From NCBI GenBank assembly GCA_031548025.1, contig JAVBRM010000044.1:5063-69062 (forward strand): DNA of 64,000 nt, in the 5' to 3' direction. Below, in pieces: positions 34,705-43,207 of the stretch (the stretch's first letter is position 1; the number at the start of each line of letters is the position of its first letter). This DNA is from UBA5239 sp031548025 (GTDB taxonomy: Bacteria; Verrucomicrobiota; Lentisphaeria; Victivallales; Victivallaceae). A program made the translations under genes and the position numbers. The notes below the pieces were generated by a model, which saw only the letters and a list, made by a program, of their open reading frames with translations, was not told the origin of the DNA and made no database searches.

Positions 34705-36219
34705 ATGAATCTCAATATCGAAGAATATCGCAAAAAAGTCCAGGGTTGCTGGATGGGCAAAAATATCGGCGGCACCCTCGGCACCCCGTTGGAAGGTAAA
34801 CGCGAAACCAACAATATCACCTTTTATGTCCACGACCTGGACGGCACCCCCCTCCCCAATGACGACCTTGATCTGCAGCTGATCTGGCTGCAGGCGGCGG
34901 AACGTCACGGCGTTTACAACATCACTCCCCGTCTTCTGGGCGAATACTGGATCAACTATGTCAGCGGTCCATGGAACGAGTACAGTGTCTGCCGTTTCAA
35001 TGTCGCCAACGGTTTTTATCCGCCACTCTCCGGGTCATGCAACAATGAAGACTGGAAATCCAGCAACGGCGCCTGGATCAGGTCCGAAGTCTGGGCCTGT
35101 CTTTTCCCCGGTAATCCGGATGAAGCCATTCGCCTGGCCTACATGGATTCATGCGCTGACCACTATGGCGACGGCATTTATGCCGAAATGTTCACTGCGG
35201 CTCTCCAATCGGCGGCCTTTATCGTCAGTGATATCAACGAACTGATAAAAATTGGCCTGACCAAAATTCCGGCGGATTGCCGGGTTGCCCGCAGCGTCAA
35301 ACTGGTCTGCGAATGTTATGAAAAAGGCGAAGACTGGCTGGTCGCCCGCAACAAAGTCGTGGAAGACAGCGCCGACCTGGGCTGGTTCCAAGCCCCGGCC
35401 AACGTGGCATTCAGTGTTTTGGGCCTGCTTTATGGCGAAGGCGACTTCGGTAAATCGATCTGCCGGGCGGTAAACTGCGGCGACGACACCGACTGCACCG
35501 CCGCCACCGTCGGAGCCATTCTCGGCATCATATACGGTATCGACGGCATTCCTCAAAAATGGATCGACCCCATCGGCAAGAGCATCAAAAACATTGCCAT
35601 CCATACTTTCGGCTGGCCCCGGGCGGCCTCCCTCCCCGACACCATCGACAAGCTCGCCGAACGGACCATCAAACAGGCTATTACCACCTGGAATACCAAT
35701 CACGACCTGATTTCCCTCACCGATGCTCCCACCGATATTCCGGAATCCACCCTGGCCGCCCTGAGCAATCAGGAAGTCGCGCGGGAAATCTGGGCATATT
35801 CACCTTATGAATTGACCTTCCAGCTTCCTTACGCCGACATCGGGGTAACTTTCACCGACAGCCCGCTGGTAAAACCGGGACAAACCACTGAAATCATCCT
35901 CAAAGTGCGCAATTACAACGGTTGCGAAAATGAAGTGAATTTCGAATGGCATCTTCCGGAAAGTTGGAACGCAGAGCCGGCCTGCAGCGCAGTCATGACC
36001 AAAGCCTTCTGGGAAACCGCTTTCACCCACAAAATCACCGTCGGCGAGTTTTCCTCTCTCATGGAATATATCCAGCTTGATGTCCGATTGGCGAACCGCG
36101 CCAATCCCACCACGCTTCGAATTCCGTTTCAGCTCAAGGGCAGCGTAAATTATCCCAAGACGAGTGTTGCTCCCGGCCTTGGCCGCGAACTGCTCCGGGT
36201 GAAATCGACATTGCGCTGA
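34705..36219 (+). CDS. ADP-ribosylglycohydrolase family protein with C-terminal beta-sandwich
   Basis: A 504-residue protein. Residues 1-330 are the DraG/ARH-type helical domain: GKNIGGTLGTPLEGK, metal-binding NDDLDLQL (52-59), CADHYGDGIYAEM, and GDDTDCTAA (259-267) with the second metal cluster. The usual family members remove ADP-ribose from proteins or nucleic acids; many large relatives in Lentisphaerota and Bacteroidetes lie in carbohydrate loci and may act on glycosides. From about 370 there is a separate beta-rich domain (FTDSPLVKPGQTTEIILKVRN) like those found in exoglycosidases. There is no signal peptide. It ends directly next to the convergent beta-helix gene. Confidence 0.82.
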   Translation: MNLNIEEYRKKVQGCWMGKNIGGTLGTPLEGKRETNNITFYVHDLDGTPLPNDDLDLQLIWLQAAERHGVYNITPRLLGEYWINYVSGPWNEYSVCRFNVANGFYPPLSGSCNNEDWKSSNGAWIRSEVWACLFPGNPDEAIRLAYMDSCADHYGDGIYAEMFTAALQSAAFIVSDINELIKIGLTKIPADCRVARSVKLVCECYEKGEDWLVARNKVVEDSADLGWFQAPANVAFSVLGLLYGEGDFGKSICRAVNCGDDTDCTAATVGAILGIIYGIDGIPQKWIDPIGKSIKNIAIHTFGWPRAASLPDTIDKLAERTIKQAITTWNTNHDLISLTDAPTDIPESTLAALSNQEVAREIWAYSPYELTFQLPYADIGVTFTDSPLVKPGQTTEIILKVRNYNGCENEVNFEWHLPESWNAEPACSAVMTKAFWETAFTHKITVGEFSSLMEYIQLDVRLANRANPTTLRIPFQLKGSVNYPKTSVAPGLGRELLRVKSTLR

Positions 36220-39200
36220 TTATTGCGGGATTAAACCTGATTCAGAGCCGAATGCCTCGGGTTTCAGGCCAATCCCGCGCTTACGCAATTCCGGATTCCG
36301 GCTGATAAAGTCGGAGAAATGTAATTTTTCATACTTCCCGTCGATCAGTTTTAGTTCGTTTTTCTGGTGCGATTTGTCATGCGCGGGCCAATTGGCTTTC
36401 CAGTCGGCGGCGTCTTTGAATTGGATAAATCCGGACAGAACGGGAAACTGCGGATCGATGAAGATTGAGGTCGGAGTCTGGCCGGTTTGACGCATAAACT
36501 CATCGTAGGTAGCCATCTGGCGAGTCATACGCCCACCGCTCCAAACGTCCAGAAAAGCGGGATGGGCGTCCTGATTTTCAGGAACCGGTTTGCTATTGAT
36601 GGAGTCGAAGCCCCAAAGAGGTTTCTGGTCGCGGGGGACACGGAGAAAATAACAGTTGTCGCGTTCCGTGACCGGGGCGGCGTCACCGAGGCGGAATAGG
36701 ACGTTGGCGGTTTTGAGCGGGATATTGTCAACGACGATATTGTTGGCGATCAGAGCTTTTTCATGCGGACGGTTGTAGAGAAAACAGTCGGCAATCTGGT
36801 TGATATAGAAAACACAGTTGGTAATCCGCAAGTCAGGGCAGTTGGTGAGTTTCATACTGGTAAAACTGCGGGTGACCAAACAGTTTGAGATGGTCAGATT
36901 CGCCACTCTTTCGGCGGTCAGAAAATTCGGGGTATAGTTGGCGGATCGGCCGTCGTAAAATATCCTGGAAAGCGTGAGATCGGAGGAATCGGAAGCCTTG
37001 ACGCCATCGCCGCCGGGTCCGAAGTCATGCAGATAAAAGTGGTCGATTACCACATGGCTTTTGCGGTTGACGATGAAACCGCGGGGAAGCAGTTGATTTT
37101 TTCCATTCAGCTCTATCCGTTTGCCCGGAACGCCAGTGATGGTCAACGGGCGCTCGCGGTCGCCGCCGGCGCGGAGCCTGACGGTTTCGTAGTAGACCCC
37201 TTCGTGAACCAGGACGGTATCACCGGCTTTGGCCCGGGTGGCGGCCAGGCTTATACTCCGCCAGGCTTCTTCTGGCGAAAGGCCGGAATTTTGGTCGTTG
37301 CCGACGGTACTGACGTGGTAAGTCGTCGGCGGAACATCCTTGCCCGAGGTGGTAAATTCAAGATAATCGGAGACCAGACGGCGTTCGCGCGATTGCGGTT
37401 CGGCATTGGAATAGTGTTCGCCGACAGTGGCGCTCAGGCTGACGCGAAAACGATATTTCCGCCCCGGCTCCAATCCGTTCAGTGAAACCGTCTGAAAGTG
37501 CTCGGGAGAATGGTTGGCAATAGCATCTCCTCCATCCCATTCCAGGGTAAAAGTCGAAGCCAGATTGCTTTGCCACTCCAGATTGGCAGTGGTGGCTGTG
37601 ACCGAGAGGACCCGTGGCCCGTCCGGACTGAGCGGCGTATCAATCGCCTGACGGCGGAAGGGGCCAACCGGCATACCCGAAGCAGCCCAGCCATTGAACA
37701 CAGCGGGGTTGCCGACCGTGAAAATGCCCTTGCCGGGATCGGTGAAATCGGCTCCCGTCAAATTGTACAGTGCAATCGCGCTTTCCGGCAGGCGAGGCTC
37801 CCGGTTGAAGATATTGGCGGTAATGACAGCCCCTGTCGCCGCGCTGAAATCGGCTTCGGCATTGAGGGCGTTGTGGGCGAATTTGAGTTTATCGGTCCGA
37901 ACCGAGAGTTTGCGGTTGAAACCGCACTGTTCGATGGCGATATCGCTGCCCGAAACACTGATTTCACCAAGGAAATTCAGTCGCTCCAACGTCAGATTGC
38001 GACCGGAGAAAACGGTATCTCCGCTGAGCACTACACGGTCATTACCACGGCCACGCAAAGTGACGTTTTTCAGGTCGGCGAAAGTACCGCCGGGATAATT
38101 CCCCGCGCTCAGGTAGACCGTACCACCGGCTGGAATCCGCGCCAGGGTACGCCAGGCGGTTTTCAAGGAACGCCCATCCGCCCGATCGTTGCCGCCGGGC
38201 GAGACGAAAAACACCTCCGAAGATTCGGGCAACGGAGCGCGGCCGCGAAAAGCAGAGCCGGATTGCAGTCGGTAATCATGATTGATCGGATCGGCAAATT
38301 CCAAGTCGGGCCGGAAATTCTTTTCTTTGCGTGTGGATATACTCTGGCGGGGAGTGCTGTAGTCGAAAGTATGACCGTTAAAGAGGCAGTTGTCGATCTG
38401 CCGGGACTGGATGGCGCCTTCGGCTACGCAACCACGGACGAAAGAGCTGTCGCTGGGGCCTTTGAGGCCGATGTCACTGCTCAGATTGTTGAAGGCGACG
38501 CAGAATTCCACCAGACAATTTTCCGCCGGCTTACGGCCATAGAAACGGATGCCGTTGACTTGGCTGTCGAAAGCAATGCAATGCCGGACCTTGGTGTTGA
38601 CGGCCGGGGTCAACATCACGATATTGCCGGCAGAGGACATATGGGGCGAGAAGTTACCATAAGCACGACAAAATTCAACGAGGCAATTTTCCGAATACCA
38701 GGTGCCGAGACCACCGCCGTTCATGAAAGCGACACAATTGCGGATGACGCAGTTAGCGCCCCGGTAAACATACAGCCCCCAGCGGGTGTTCACACCCACC
38801 TCATAGAACCGGGTATGGTTGTTGTATCCGGTAAAGATCAAACCGTCAATGACGATATTTTGAACTTTCTCCGCCTGGCGGGGTTTGACGAAAAGCCCGT
38901 GCGCCGACAGCATGGAGACGGTAAGATAATGCCGGTCCGGCGGCCGCGAATCACCGGTATGTACATAGAGCCGGCCGGCCTCTTCGTCATAGAACCAAGC
39001 CCCCGGCTGGAAATCCAATTCTTCCAGCGTGGGAAGCTGTCGGTAAAAAGTCAAGGTGTCGCGCTCATTTACCGCCTGAGGCCTGGCTTTCCAGGGACAG
39101 CTCCAAACCCGGGCCGAGTGGGCAGTAAATGCGGGAGCGTCGAGGTCACCACGCAGCACGACTGTTCCGGGAACGGCCGCACGCACGGTCGTAGTACGTT

Positions 39201-39402
39201 CCGCGTCGCCGTCAAATTCCCAAGTCAGCGCCTCGTGGTATTCGCCGGGCATGATGGTCAGGGTGTCCCCCGGTTGCAGAAGTTTCAGCCCGGCAGCGAT
39301 GGTGGTCAATGAGCCACCGGCGGAGTCGACGATATATTCCGCCGCGCGCAACGCCGGGGCGCAGCACAACAGCAACGGCACGATCAGGCGAATAACTTTC
39401 AT
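36220..39402 (-). CDS. Secreted right-handed beta-helix protein, two helix domains with a fibronectin-III linker
   Basis: A 1060-residue exported protein with signal peptide (APALRAAEY, about residue 20). Residues about 22-400 are a parallel beta-helix of the pectate-lyase/polygalacturonase type (repeated NCVIRNCVAF, ENCLVEFCRAY, KVRHCIAF). A second helix covers about 400-560, a fibronectin type III-like domain about 590-690 (PDGPRVLSVTATTANLEWQS), and a third helix region begins with TYHVSTVGNDQNSGLSPEEAW and runs to about 960. Such proteins cut or bind acidic polysaccharides. It ends an operon after a GntR-type regulator, a pseudopilin and a desuccinylase-like gene. CGGAG lies before the start. 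Confidence 0.82.
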   Translation of the reverse strand: MKVIRLIVPLLLCCAPALRAAEYIVDSAGGSLTTIAAGLKLLQPGDTLTIMPGEYHEALTWEFDGDAERTTTVRAAVPGTVVLRGDLDAPAFTAHSARVWSCPWKARPQAVNERDTLTFYRQLPTLEELDFQPGAWFYDEEAGRLYVHTGDSRPPDRHYLTVSMLSAHGLFVKPRQAEKVQNIVIDGLIFTGYNNHTRFYEVGVNTRWGLYVYRGANCVIRNCVAFMNGGGLGTWYSENCLVEFCRAYGNFSPHMSSAGNIVMLTPAVNTKVRHCIAFDSQVNGIRFYGRKPAENCLVEFCVAFNNLSSDIGLKGPSDSSFVRGCVAEGAIQSRQIDNCLFNGHTFDYSTPRQSISTRKEKNFRPDLEFADPINHDYRLQSGSAFRGRAPLPESSEVFFVSPGGNDRADGRSLKTAWRTLARIPAGGTVYLSAGNYPGGTFADLKNVTLRGRGNDRVVLSGDTVFSGRNLTLERLNFLGEISVSGSDIAIEQCGFNRKLSVRTDKLKFAHNALNAEADFSAATGAVITANIFNREPRLPESAIALYNLTGADFTDPGKGIFTVGNPAVFNGWAASGMPVGPFRRQAIDTPLSPDGPRVLSVTATTANLEWQSNLASTFTLEWDGGDAIANHSPEHFQTVSLNGLEPGRKYRFRVSLSATVGEHYSNAEPQSRERRLVSDYLEFTTSGKDVPPTTYHVSTVGNDQNSGLSPEEAWRSISLAATRAKAGDTVLVHEGVYYETVRLRAGGDRERPLTITGVPGKRIELNGKNQLLPRGFIVNRKSHVVIDHFYLHDFGPGGDGVKASDSSDLTLSRIFYDGRSANYTPNFLTAERVANLTISNCLVTRSFTSMKLTNCPDLRITNCVFYINQIADCFLYNRPHEKALIANNIVVDNIPLKTANVLFRLGDAAPVTERDNCYFLRVPRDQKPLWGFDSINSKPVPENQDAHPAFLDVWSGGRMTRQMATYDEFMRQTGQTPTSIFIDPQFPVLSGFIQFKDAADWKANWPAHDKSHQKNELKLIDGKYEKLHFSDFISRNPELRKRGIGLKPEAFGSESGLIPQ

Positions 39403-39420
39403 ATTCTGCTCCGTTTATGG

Positions 39421-40503
39421 TCAGGCATAAGCCGGACAATTGAAAAAGTTGGCGGATAAATTTTCCGACGGCCTACCGGCTTTGACCAGGAGAGCGCTCT
39501 CGCTCATCCAACCGGGAGAGTCGCCCGGCTTCATCACCGGAAGATACGAGATGCTGCCCACCGTGCCGGTAATGGGAGCAAACCCCTCGTCGACGATTTC
39601 CAACGTTTCGAAGCTCCGGATCTCATAAAGTTTGGTTCCTTTGGACACATAATCATACAAATTGACGTGATGTAAAATGTGTCCTCCGGCGGCGGCGGTC
39701 GCGTAATGCCGGCGGGATGATTCAGAGATCACTCTGACGTCATGAGGAATTATCACGCTGCCCGAAAGCATACCGGCTGCGATCATGATGTTGCGGATGC
39801 CGCGGCGCCCCATTTCATACTCGGACTGCTTCAGTGCGTGTTGAGCAGAGAACTCCACGCAAAACGAGAACTTCTCCGGCCTCAGGGAGACTTGATGAGT
39901 CAGTCCATAATACGGAGTCTTGATCGGCAGCGACGAGACAATCACCTCCACACCGAAGCAGGAGGCCAGAAGGTTGTTTTTAGGATCCGGGCTGTAGATC
40001 ATCGGTTTGTCGGCCTGCAGACAATGCAAATCGATGACAATATCGGCCGGTTCGCAGATTTCGTCCCAGAGGAAGCGGGTGACCCGCCCGGCGACGCCGG
40101 GGATGGCGGGATGATTCCACACACGGCCCATATTGTTAATGGTACCGCCGTCGTCGCGGCCTATCCCCCACGGGCAATAATTATGCCGGAAACGGGAATA
40201 GTAATAATCATTGATCCGGCTCAAATCCTCATTTTCCGGATAAAACTCGTAATCCATTTCCAAGGCCAAAGGATTGGCGCATGGACAGATATGAACCGTT
40301 CCGGCGAAATCGGTTTTCGCCAGAAAGTCGATCAATGCCGGCAGCAGGTTCGGTCCGCTGTGCTCCATGCCGTGCTGACCGGCGATCACGGTCAACACCG
40401 GTCCCTGAGAGATGCCGCGGATGGTAAAGAAACTGACTTGGAACTCCCGTCCTTGAGCGGTGGTGAATTTCCGACGGTGGGTAGATAAGCGCTGCATTGT
40501 CAT
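39421..40503 (-). CDS. Succinylglutamate desuccinylase/aspartoacylase (M14-like) family protein
   Basis: A 360-residue zinc carboxypeptidase-fold protein of the AstE/ASPA group. Zinc ligands are seen in AGQHGMEHSGP (H and E) and IDLHCL (H); a catalytic Glu is likely in CVEFSAQ. Members hydrolyse N-acyl amino acids; some act on acylated sugars or peptides. The frame is open far upstream through the pseudopilin gene, but the start must lie near its stop: the ATG used is one base after that stop codon, with a second ATG two codons in. It sits between pseudopilin and beta-helix genes. Confidence 0.78.
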   Translation of the reverse strand: MTMQRLSTHRRKFTTAQGREFQVSFFTIRGISQGPVLTVIAGQHGMEHSGPNLLPALIDFLAKTDFAGTVHICPCANPLALEMDYEFYPENEDLSRINDYYYSRFRHNYCPWGIGRDDGGTINNMGRVWNHPAIPGVAGRVTRFLWDEICEPADIVIDLHCLQADKPMIYSPDPKNNLLASCFGVEVIVSSLPIKTPYYGLTHQVSLRPEKFSFCVEFSAQHALKQSEYEMGRRGIRNIMIAAGMLSGSVIIPHDVRVISESSRRHYATAAAGGHILHHVNLYDYVSKGTKLYEIRSFETLEIVDEGFAPITGTVGSISYLPVMKPGDSPGWMSESALLVKAGRPSENLSANFFNCPAYA

Positions 40504-40504
40504 T

Positions 40505-41311
40505 TTACCAGTTATCACTCCATTTGGTCGCGGTATTGGCATCGATGTCACTCTTCCAGGGCCGCCAGAAGCTGGTATATTGGTAGTCCGTGCCGGGTTT
40601 AATGGCATTGGGTATTTTAGGACGATCCATGGCTTCCACATGAAGATCGAAGAAGAGAATATTACCTTTGCCCGCCTTGTTGACCAGCGTCCCCAGCGCC
40701 AGAATTTCCGTTTCGCTGAACTGCGGGTTGGAATGCGGAAAGGCCACTGAGCCATAGCTGGCTGCAGAGGCGGAGCCGCTGGCCATTGGCGCATGATAGG
40801 TGGACTCCAGCAAGTAGGATGAACGGGAAGGACGGGCCACCATGCCGATTTTGTAAACGTTGTTGTATTGTAAGATCTGGTTCAGTCCCATTCCATAACA
40901 GGTGGTACCGCCGGGAAGCGTGGAAAAGGCGCGGGCAGGACAGAGCAGCGGACTGACGTACCTGCCGCCGGCGACCAGGTTGTACTGCGCGCCGATATAG
41001 GAATACGTCGTATGCTGTACCTTCATATTTATATATGGCCAGATACCGGCATAGTCGTTGACGGCATACCAGTTACGATTCGATTTACCATGGGTGCTGC
41101 CATTACGATAAGGTACGGCATACTCCTGATTGTCTTCCGAATAAAAGGCAAAGGCTTTGCCGAGTTGTCCGAAATTGCTGGTGCATTTGATGGCGTGGGC
41201 TTTGCCGCGGGCCGCGCTTAAAGCCGGCAGCAGCATGGCCGCCAAGATAGCAATAATCGCTATAACTACCAGCAACTCGATAAGTGTAAAATTTCGGCGT
41301 TCCTTTTTCAT
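40505..41311 (-). CDS. Pseudopilin-like exported protein
   Basis: A 268-residue protein starting MKKERRNFTLIELL; the residue before the mature Phe is Asn and Glu is at +5. The globular part carries the C-terminal motif ILFFDLHVEAMDR. The ATG has GGAG eight bases upstream; a longer frame of 13 codons lacks one. It follows the GntR-type regulator by 48 bases, a space that contains GTACACTGTAAAT, partly similar to sequence near the regulator promoter. Confidence 0.85.
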   Translation of the reverse strand: MKKERRNFTLIELLVVIAIIAILAAMLLPALSAARGKAHAIKCTSNFGQLGKAFAFYSEDNQEYAVPYRNGSTHGKSNRNWYAVNDYAGIWPYINMKVQHTTYSYIGAQYNLVAGGRYVSPLLCPARAFSTLPGGTTCYGMGLNQILQYNNVYKIGMVARPSRSSYLLESTYHAPMASGSASAASYGSVAFPHSNPQFSETEILALGTLVNKAGKGNILFFDLHVEAMDRPKIPNAIKPGTDYQYTSFWRPWKSDIDANTATKWSDNW

Positions 41312-41359
41312 TCCATTTCTCCGTTTAGGTTTGTGAATATAATAGTACACTGTAAATGC

Positions 41360-42706
41360 TCATTGTGATACCGCCAACTCGGTCGGCAGGTTGAAGATAT
41401 TTTTCAACAGCTCCAAACGAACCTGTTCTTTGTCGCGGGCGGCCTGGATTTCCGCCTCCATACAATCGAGAAAAAGGTCGATACTGAAGGTATGATTTCG
41501 GATTTGCCCGGAGAATTCATGCATTTTCAGCATAAATCCCTGTTCCTGAGCGCTGTTGGTCAGCAATCGCCTGGTTTCATTCAAGTAAAGATCGTCACGG
41601 CAGTTACAGGAATCCAGAGAGTCGATCGCGGCAGCTTTGAAAACCGGCATTCCGATTTTGTATTTTCCGATGATTCGCTGAATTTCAGGCGACAAAAAAT
41701 ATTCGGCAACTTTCAACGCCTCGTCCGGCGATTGCGACTGACTGGAAAGCAACAGAAACTCGCCGGGCGTGATCGTGCGCAGCGGCGTCCCATTTTCATC
41801 CACCGGAAAGGTGACCAGCCCGAAACGCTTGTCATCCGCCCGGTGTACTTTGTTCTGGCGGCAAGTCCACCAGCAGATGGTATCCCGTGGGTCGGCGGCG
41901 CCTGTTTTGATAAGCTTCAACTGATAAAGCGGCCGAATTTTTTCCACCGCCCGGCGAACTTCCTCGAAATCCACTTCGTAAAGTCGGTCCGCCTGATTCC
42001 GCCCACTGAAAACCAGACAATGAAGCAAGGTGGCCGCCGTATCGGCGGGCCAGAGATAATATCCCTTGCGCTCGGCCCAAACGGCGATCTCGAGCAGCAA
42101 ATCCCAGTTCAGTTCATATGAACCGAACGTCCCTGGGAAATCCTTCAACAATTCCCGGTTCACCCGCAAGAGCGCCGGCGAAAAAAGGATCGGCAGCGCG
42201 TAGAAGAAATTATTAATGCGGTGTACGTCGAACGGCATGGAAAAATATGCTTCGTTCCGGTATTTGGCGATCAGGTCCAACGGCAGCGGCGAGGTACAGT
42301 CGCTGTAGGAAATATTGCTGCTTCCGACGATCCGGATGAGGTCGTAATTCGCTTCGTTCCAACGCGCGGGATCGGCTGGATGCTCGGTGCTGAACACGAT
42401 GTCATAGTCGGGGAAATGTTCCCGAACCTGCTGCTTGATCAAAGCATTGGCTTCCTCCGGAAAAGTGAGATCGAACCAGAATATCCGGATGGTTTTTCGT
42501 TCCTTGCGGCTGACAAAAGTGCCGATGTAGGGTACTTTGACGATATTGCCGTTTTGAAGCAGCAAGTCCAAAGCCTTGCGCACGGTATTATTGGTCGTGC
42601 CGAAATCCCGAGCCAGATCCTGCTCGGAAGGGAGACGACTGGTGTATTCACCGTTGTCGATCTTCGCCTGCAATTGTTCGGCAATTTCGTTAAATTTACT
42701 TTTCAT
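41360..42706 (-). CDS. GntR-type HTH regulator fused to a solute-binding-protein-like domain
   Basis: A 448-residue transcription factor. Residues 1-70 form a GntR winged helix (YTSRLPSEQDLARDFGTTNNTVRKALDLL). The rest does not match the LacI-type or UTRA sensor; instead it looks like an ABC-importer type 1 solute-binding protein (IRIFWFDLTFP, NYDLIRIVGSSN, FYALPILFSPALLRVNRELLKDF, ITPGEFLLLSSQSQSPDEALKVAEYFLSPEIQ). There is no signal peptide, so it would sense an oligosaccharide in the cytoplasm. It begins the operon with a pseudopilin, a desuccinylase-like gene and the giant beta-helix gene. Confidence 0.78.
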   Translation of the reverse strand: MKSKFNEIAEQLQAKIDNGEYTSRLPSEQDLARDFGTTNNTVRKALDLLLQNGNIVKVPYIGTFVSRKERKTIRIFWFDLTFPEEANALIKQQVREHFPDYDIVFSTEHPADPARWNEANYDLIRIVGSSNISYSDCTSPLPLDLIAKYRNEAYFSMPFDVHRINNFFYALPILFSPALLRVNRELLKDFPGTFGSYELNWDLLLEIAVWAERKGYYLWPADTAATLLHCLVFSGRNQADRLYEVDFEEVRRAVEKIRPLYQLKLIKTGAADPRDTICWWTCRQNKVHRADDKRFGLVTFPVDENGTPLRTITPGEFLLLSSQSQSPDEALKVAEYFLSPEIQRIIGKYKIGMPVFKAAAIDSLDSCNCRDDLYLNETRRLLTNSAQEQGFMLKMHEFSGQIRNHTFSIDLFLDCMEAEIQAARDKEQVRLELLKNIFNLPTELAVSQ

Positions 42707-42745
42707 AATTACCTGAATTACGCCTGATGTAATGTACTGTAAATT

Positions 42746-42774
42746 ATTATATCGCCAGTTCTCCGTTTTGTCAA
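42746..42774 (-). promoter_or_regulatory. Consensus promoter of the regulator/beta-helix operon
   Basis: TTGACA, 17 bases, TATAAT, about 40 bases before the regulator start. Downstream, TTTACAGTACATTACA could be the operator. Confidence 0.75.
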
Positions 42775-42851
42775 TCCCCCGAAAGGAAATAACCGTTTTT
42801 TTCCGCAGCCGGCTTTTGATTATTTATAGTACGTGAGTCGGCACAATTGAC

Positions 42852-42917
42852 CGCCCCGAACGGGGCGATTTACGTTCATATTCAACTTATCGCAGCAAAA
42901 AGCCCCGGGCGGGGCGA
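42852..42917. repeat. Two GC-rich hairpins with shared GGGGCGATTT
   Basis: CGCCCCG-AA-CGGGGCG (42,852-42,867) and GCCCCG-GGC-GGGGC (42,902-42,915) lie about 50 bases apart, each followed by GATTT. They sit upstream of hipB and could be a terminator pair, a control site or a small dispersed repeat. Confidence 0.6.
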
Positions 42918-42924
42918 TTTTAGT

Positions 42925-42975
42925 TTGATTTTTCTCAAAAACCTGCTATTATTTAGAACAAAAGAGTCTATAGAC
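42925..42975 (+). promoter_or_regulatory. hipBA promoter with downstream palindrome
   Basis: TTGATT, 16 bases, TATTAT, then a ten-base palindrome GTCTATAGAC six bases before the hipB ATG. HipB-type antitoxins repress their own operon through such sites. Confidence 0.5.
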
Positions 42976-42980
42976 AGCTT

Positions 42981-43205
42981 ATGAAAATTGAATTATCAAA
43001 CGCAGCCGACATTGCAAAAATCGTCAAAAGTGAACGGAAGACACAACGCATTACGCAAGTGCAGCTTTCACAGCTTGCCAACGTCGGATTACGCTTTGTC
43101 CGTGATATCGAAGATGGAAAACAATCGTTGCAGTTCGATAAATTACTTCGGGTATTGGAGACATTGGGTATCAGTGTGCTGCTCAACACTCCATCAGGTG
43201 AATAG
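42981..43205 (+). CDS. hipB: HipB-like XRE antitoxin
   Basis: A 74-residue helix-turn-helix protein (TQVQLSQLANVGLRFVRDIEDGKQSLQFDKLLRVLETLGI) of the HipB/XRE type. In HipBA modules it neutralises the HipA kinase by binding it and represses the operon. It lies two bases before hipA. There is no strong ribosome site. Confidence 0.85.
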   Translation: MKIELSNAADIAKIVKSERKTQRITQVQLSQLANVGLRFVRDIEDGKQSLQFDKLLRVLETLGISVLLNTPSGE

Positions 43206-43207
43206 AT

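Noticed and set aside
37498..39312. 604-codon plus-strand open frame
   Set aside because: It is a shadow of the giant beta-helix gene with no start signal or domain.
42852..42917. Insertion-sequence ends
   Set aside because: The two GC hairpins share a short motif but have no transposase or target duplication between or beside them.
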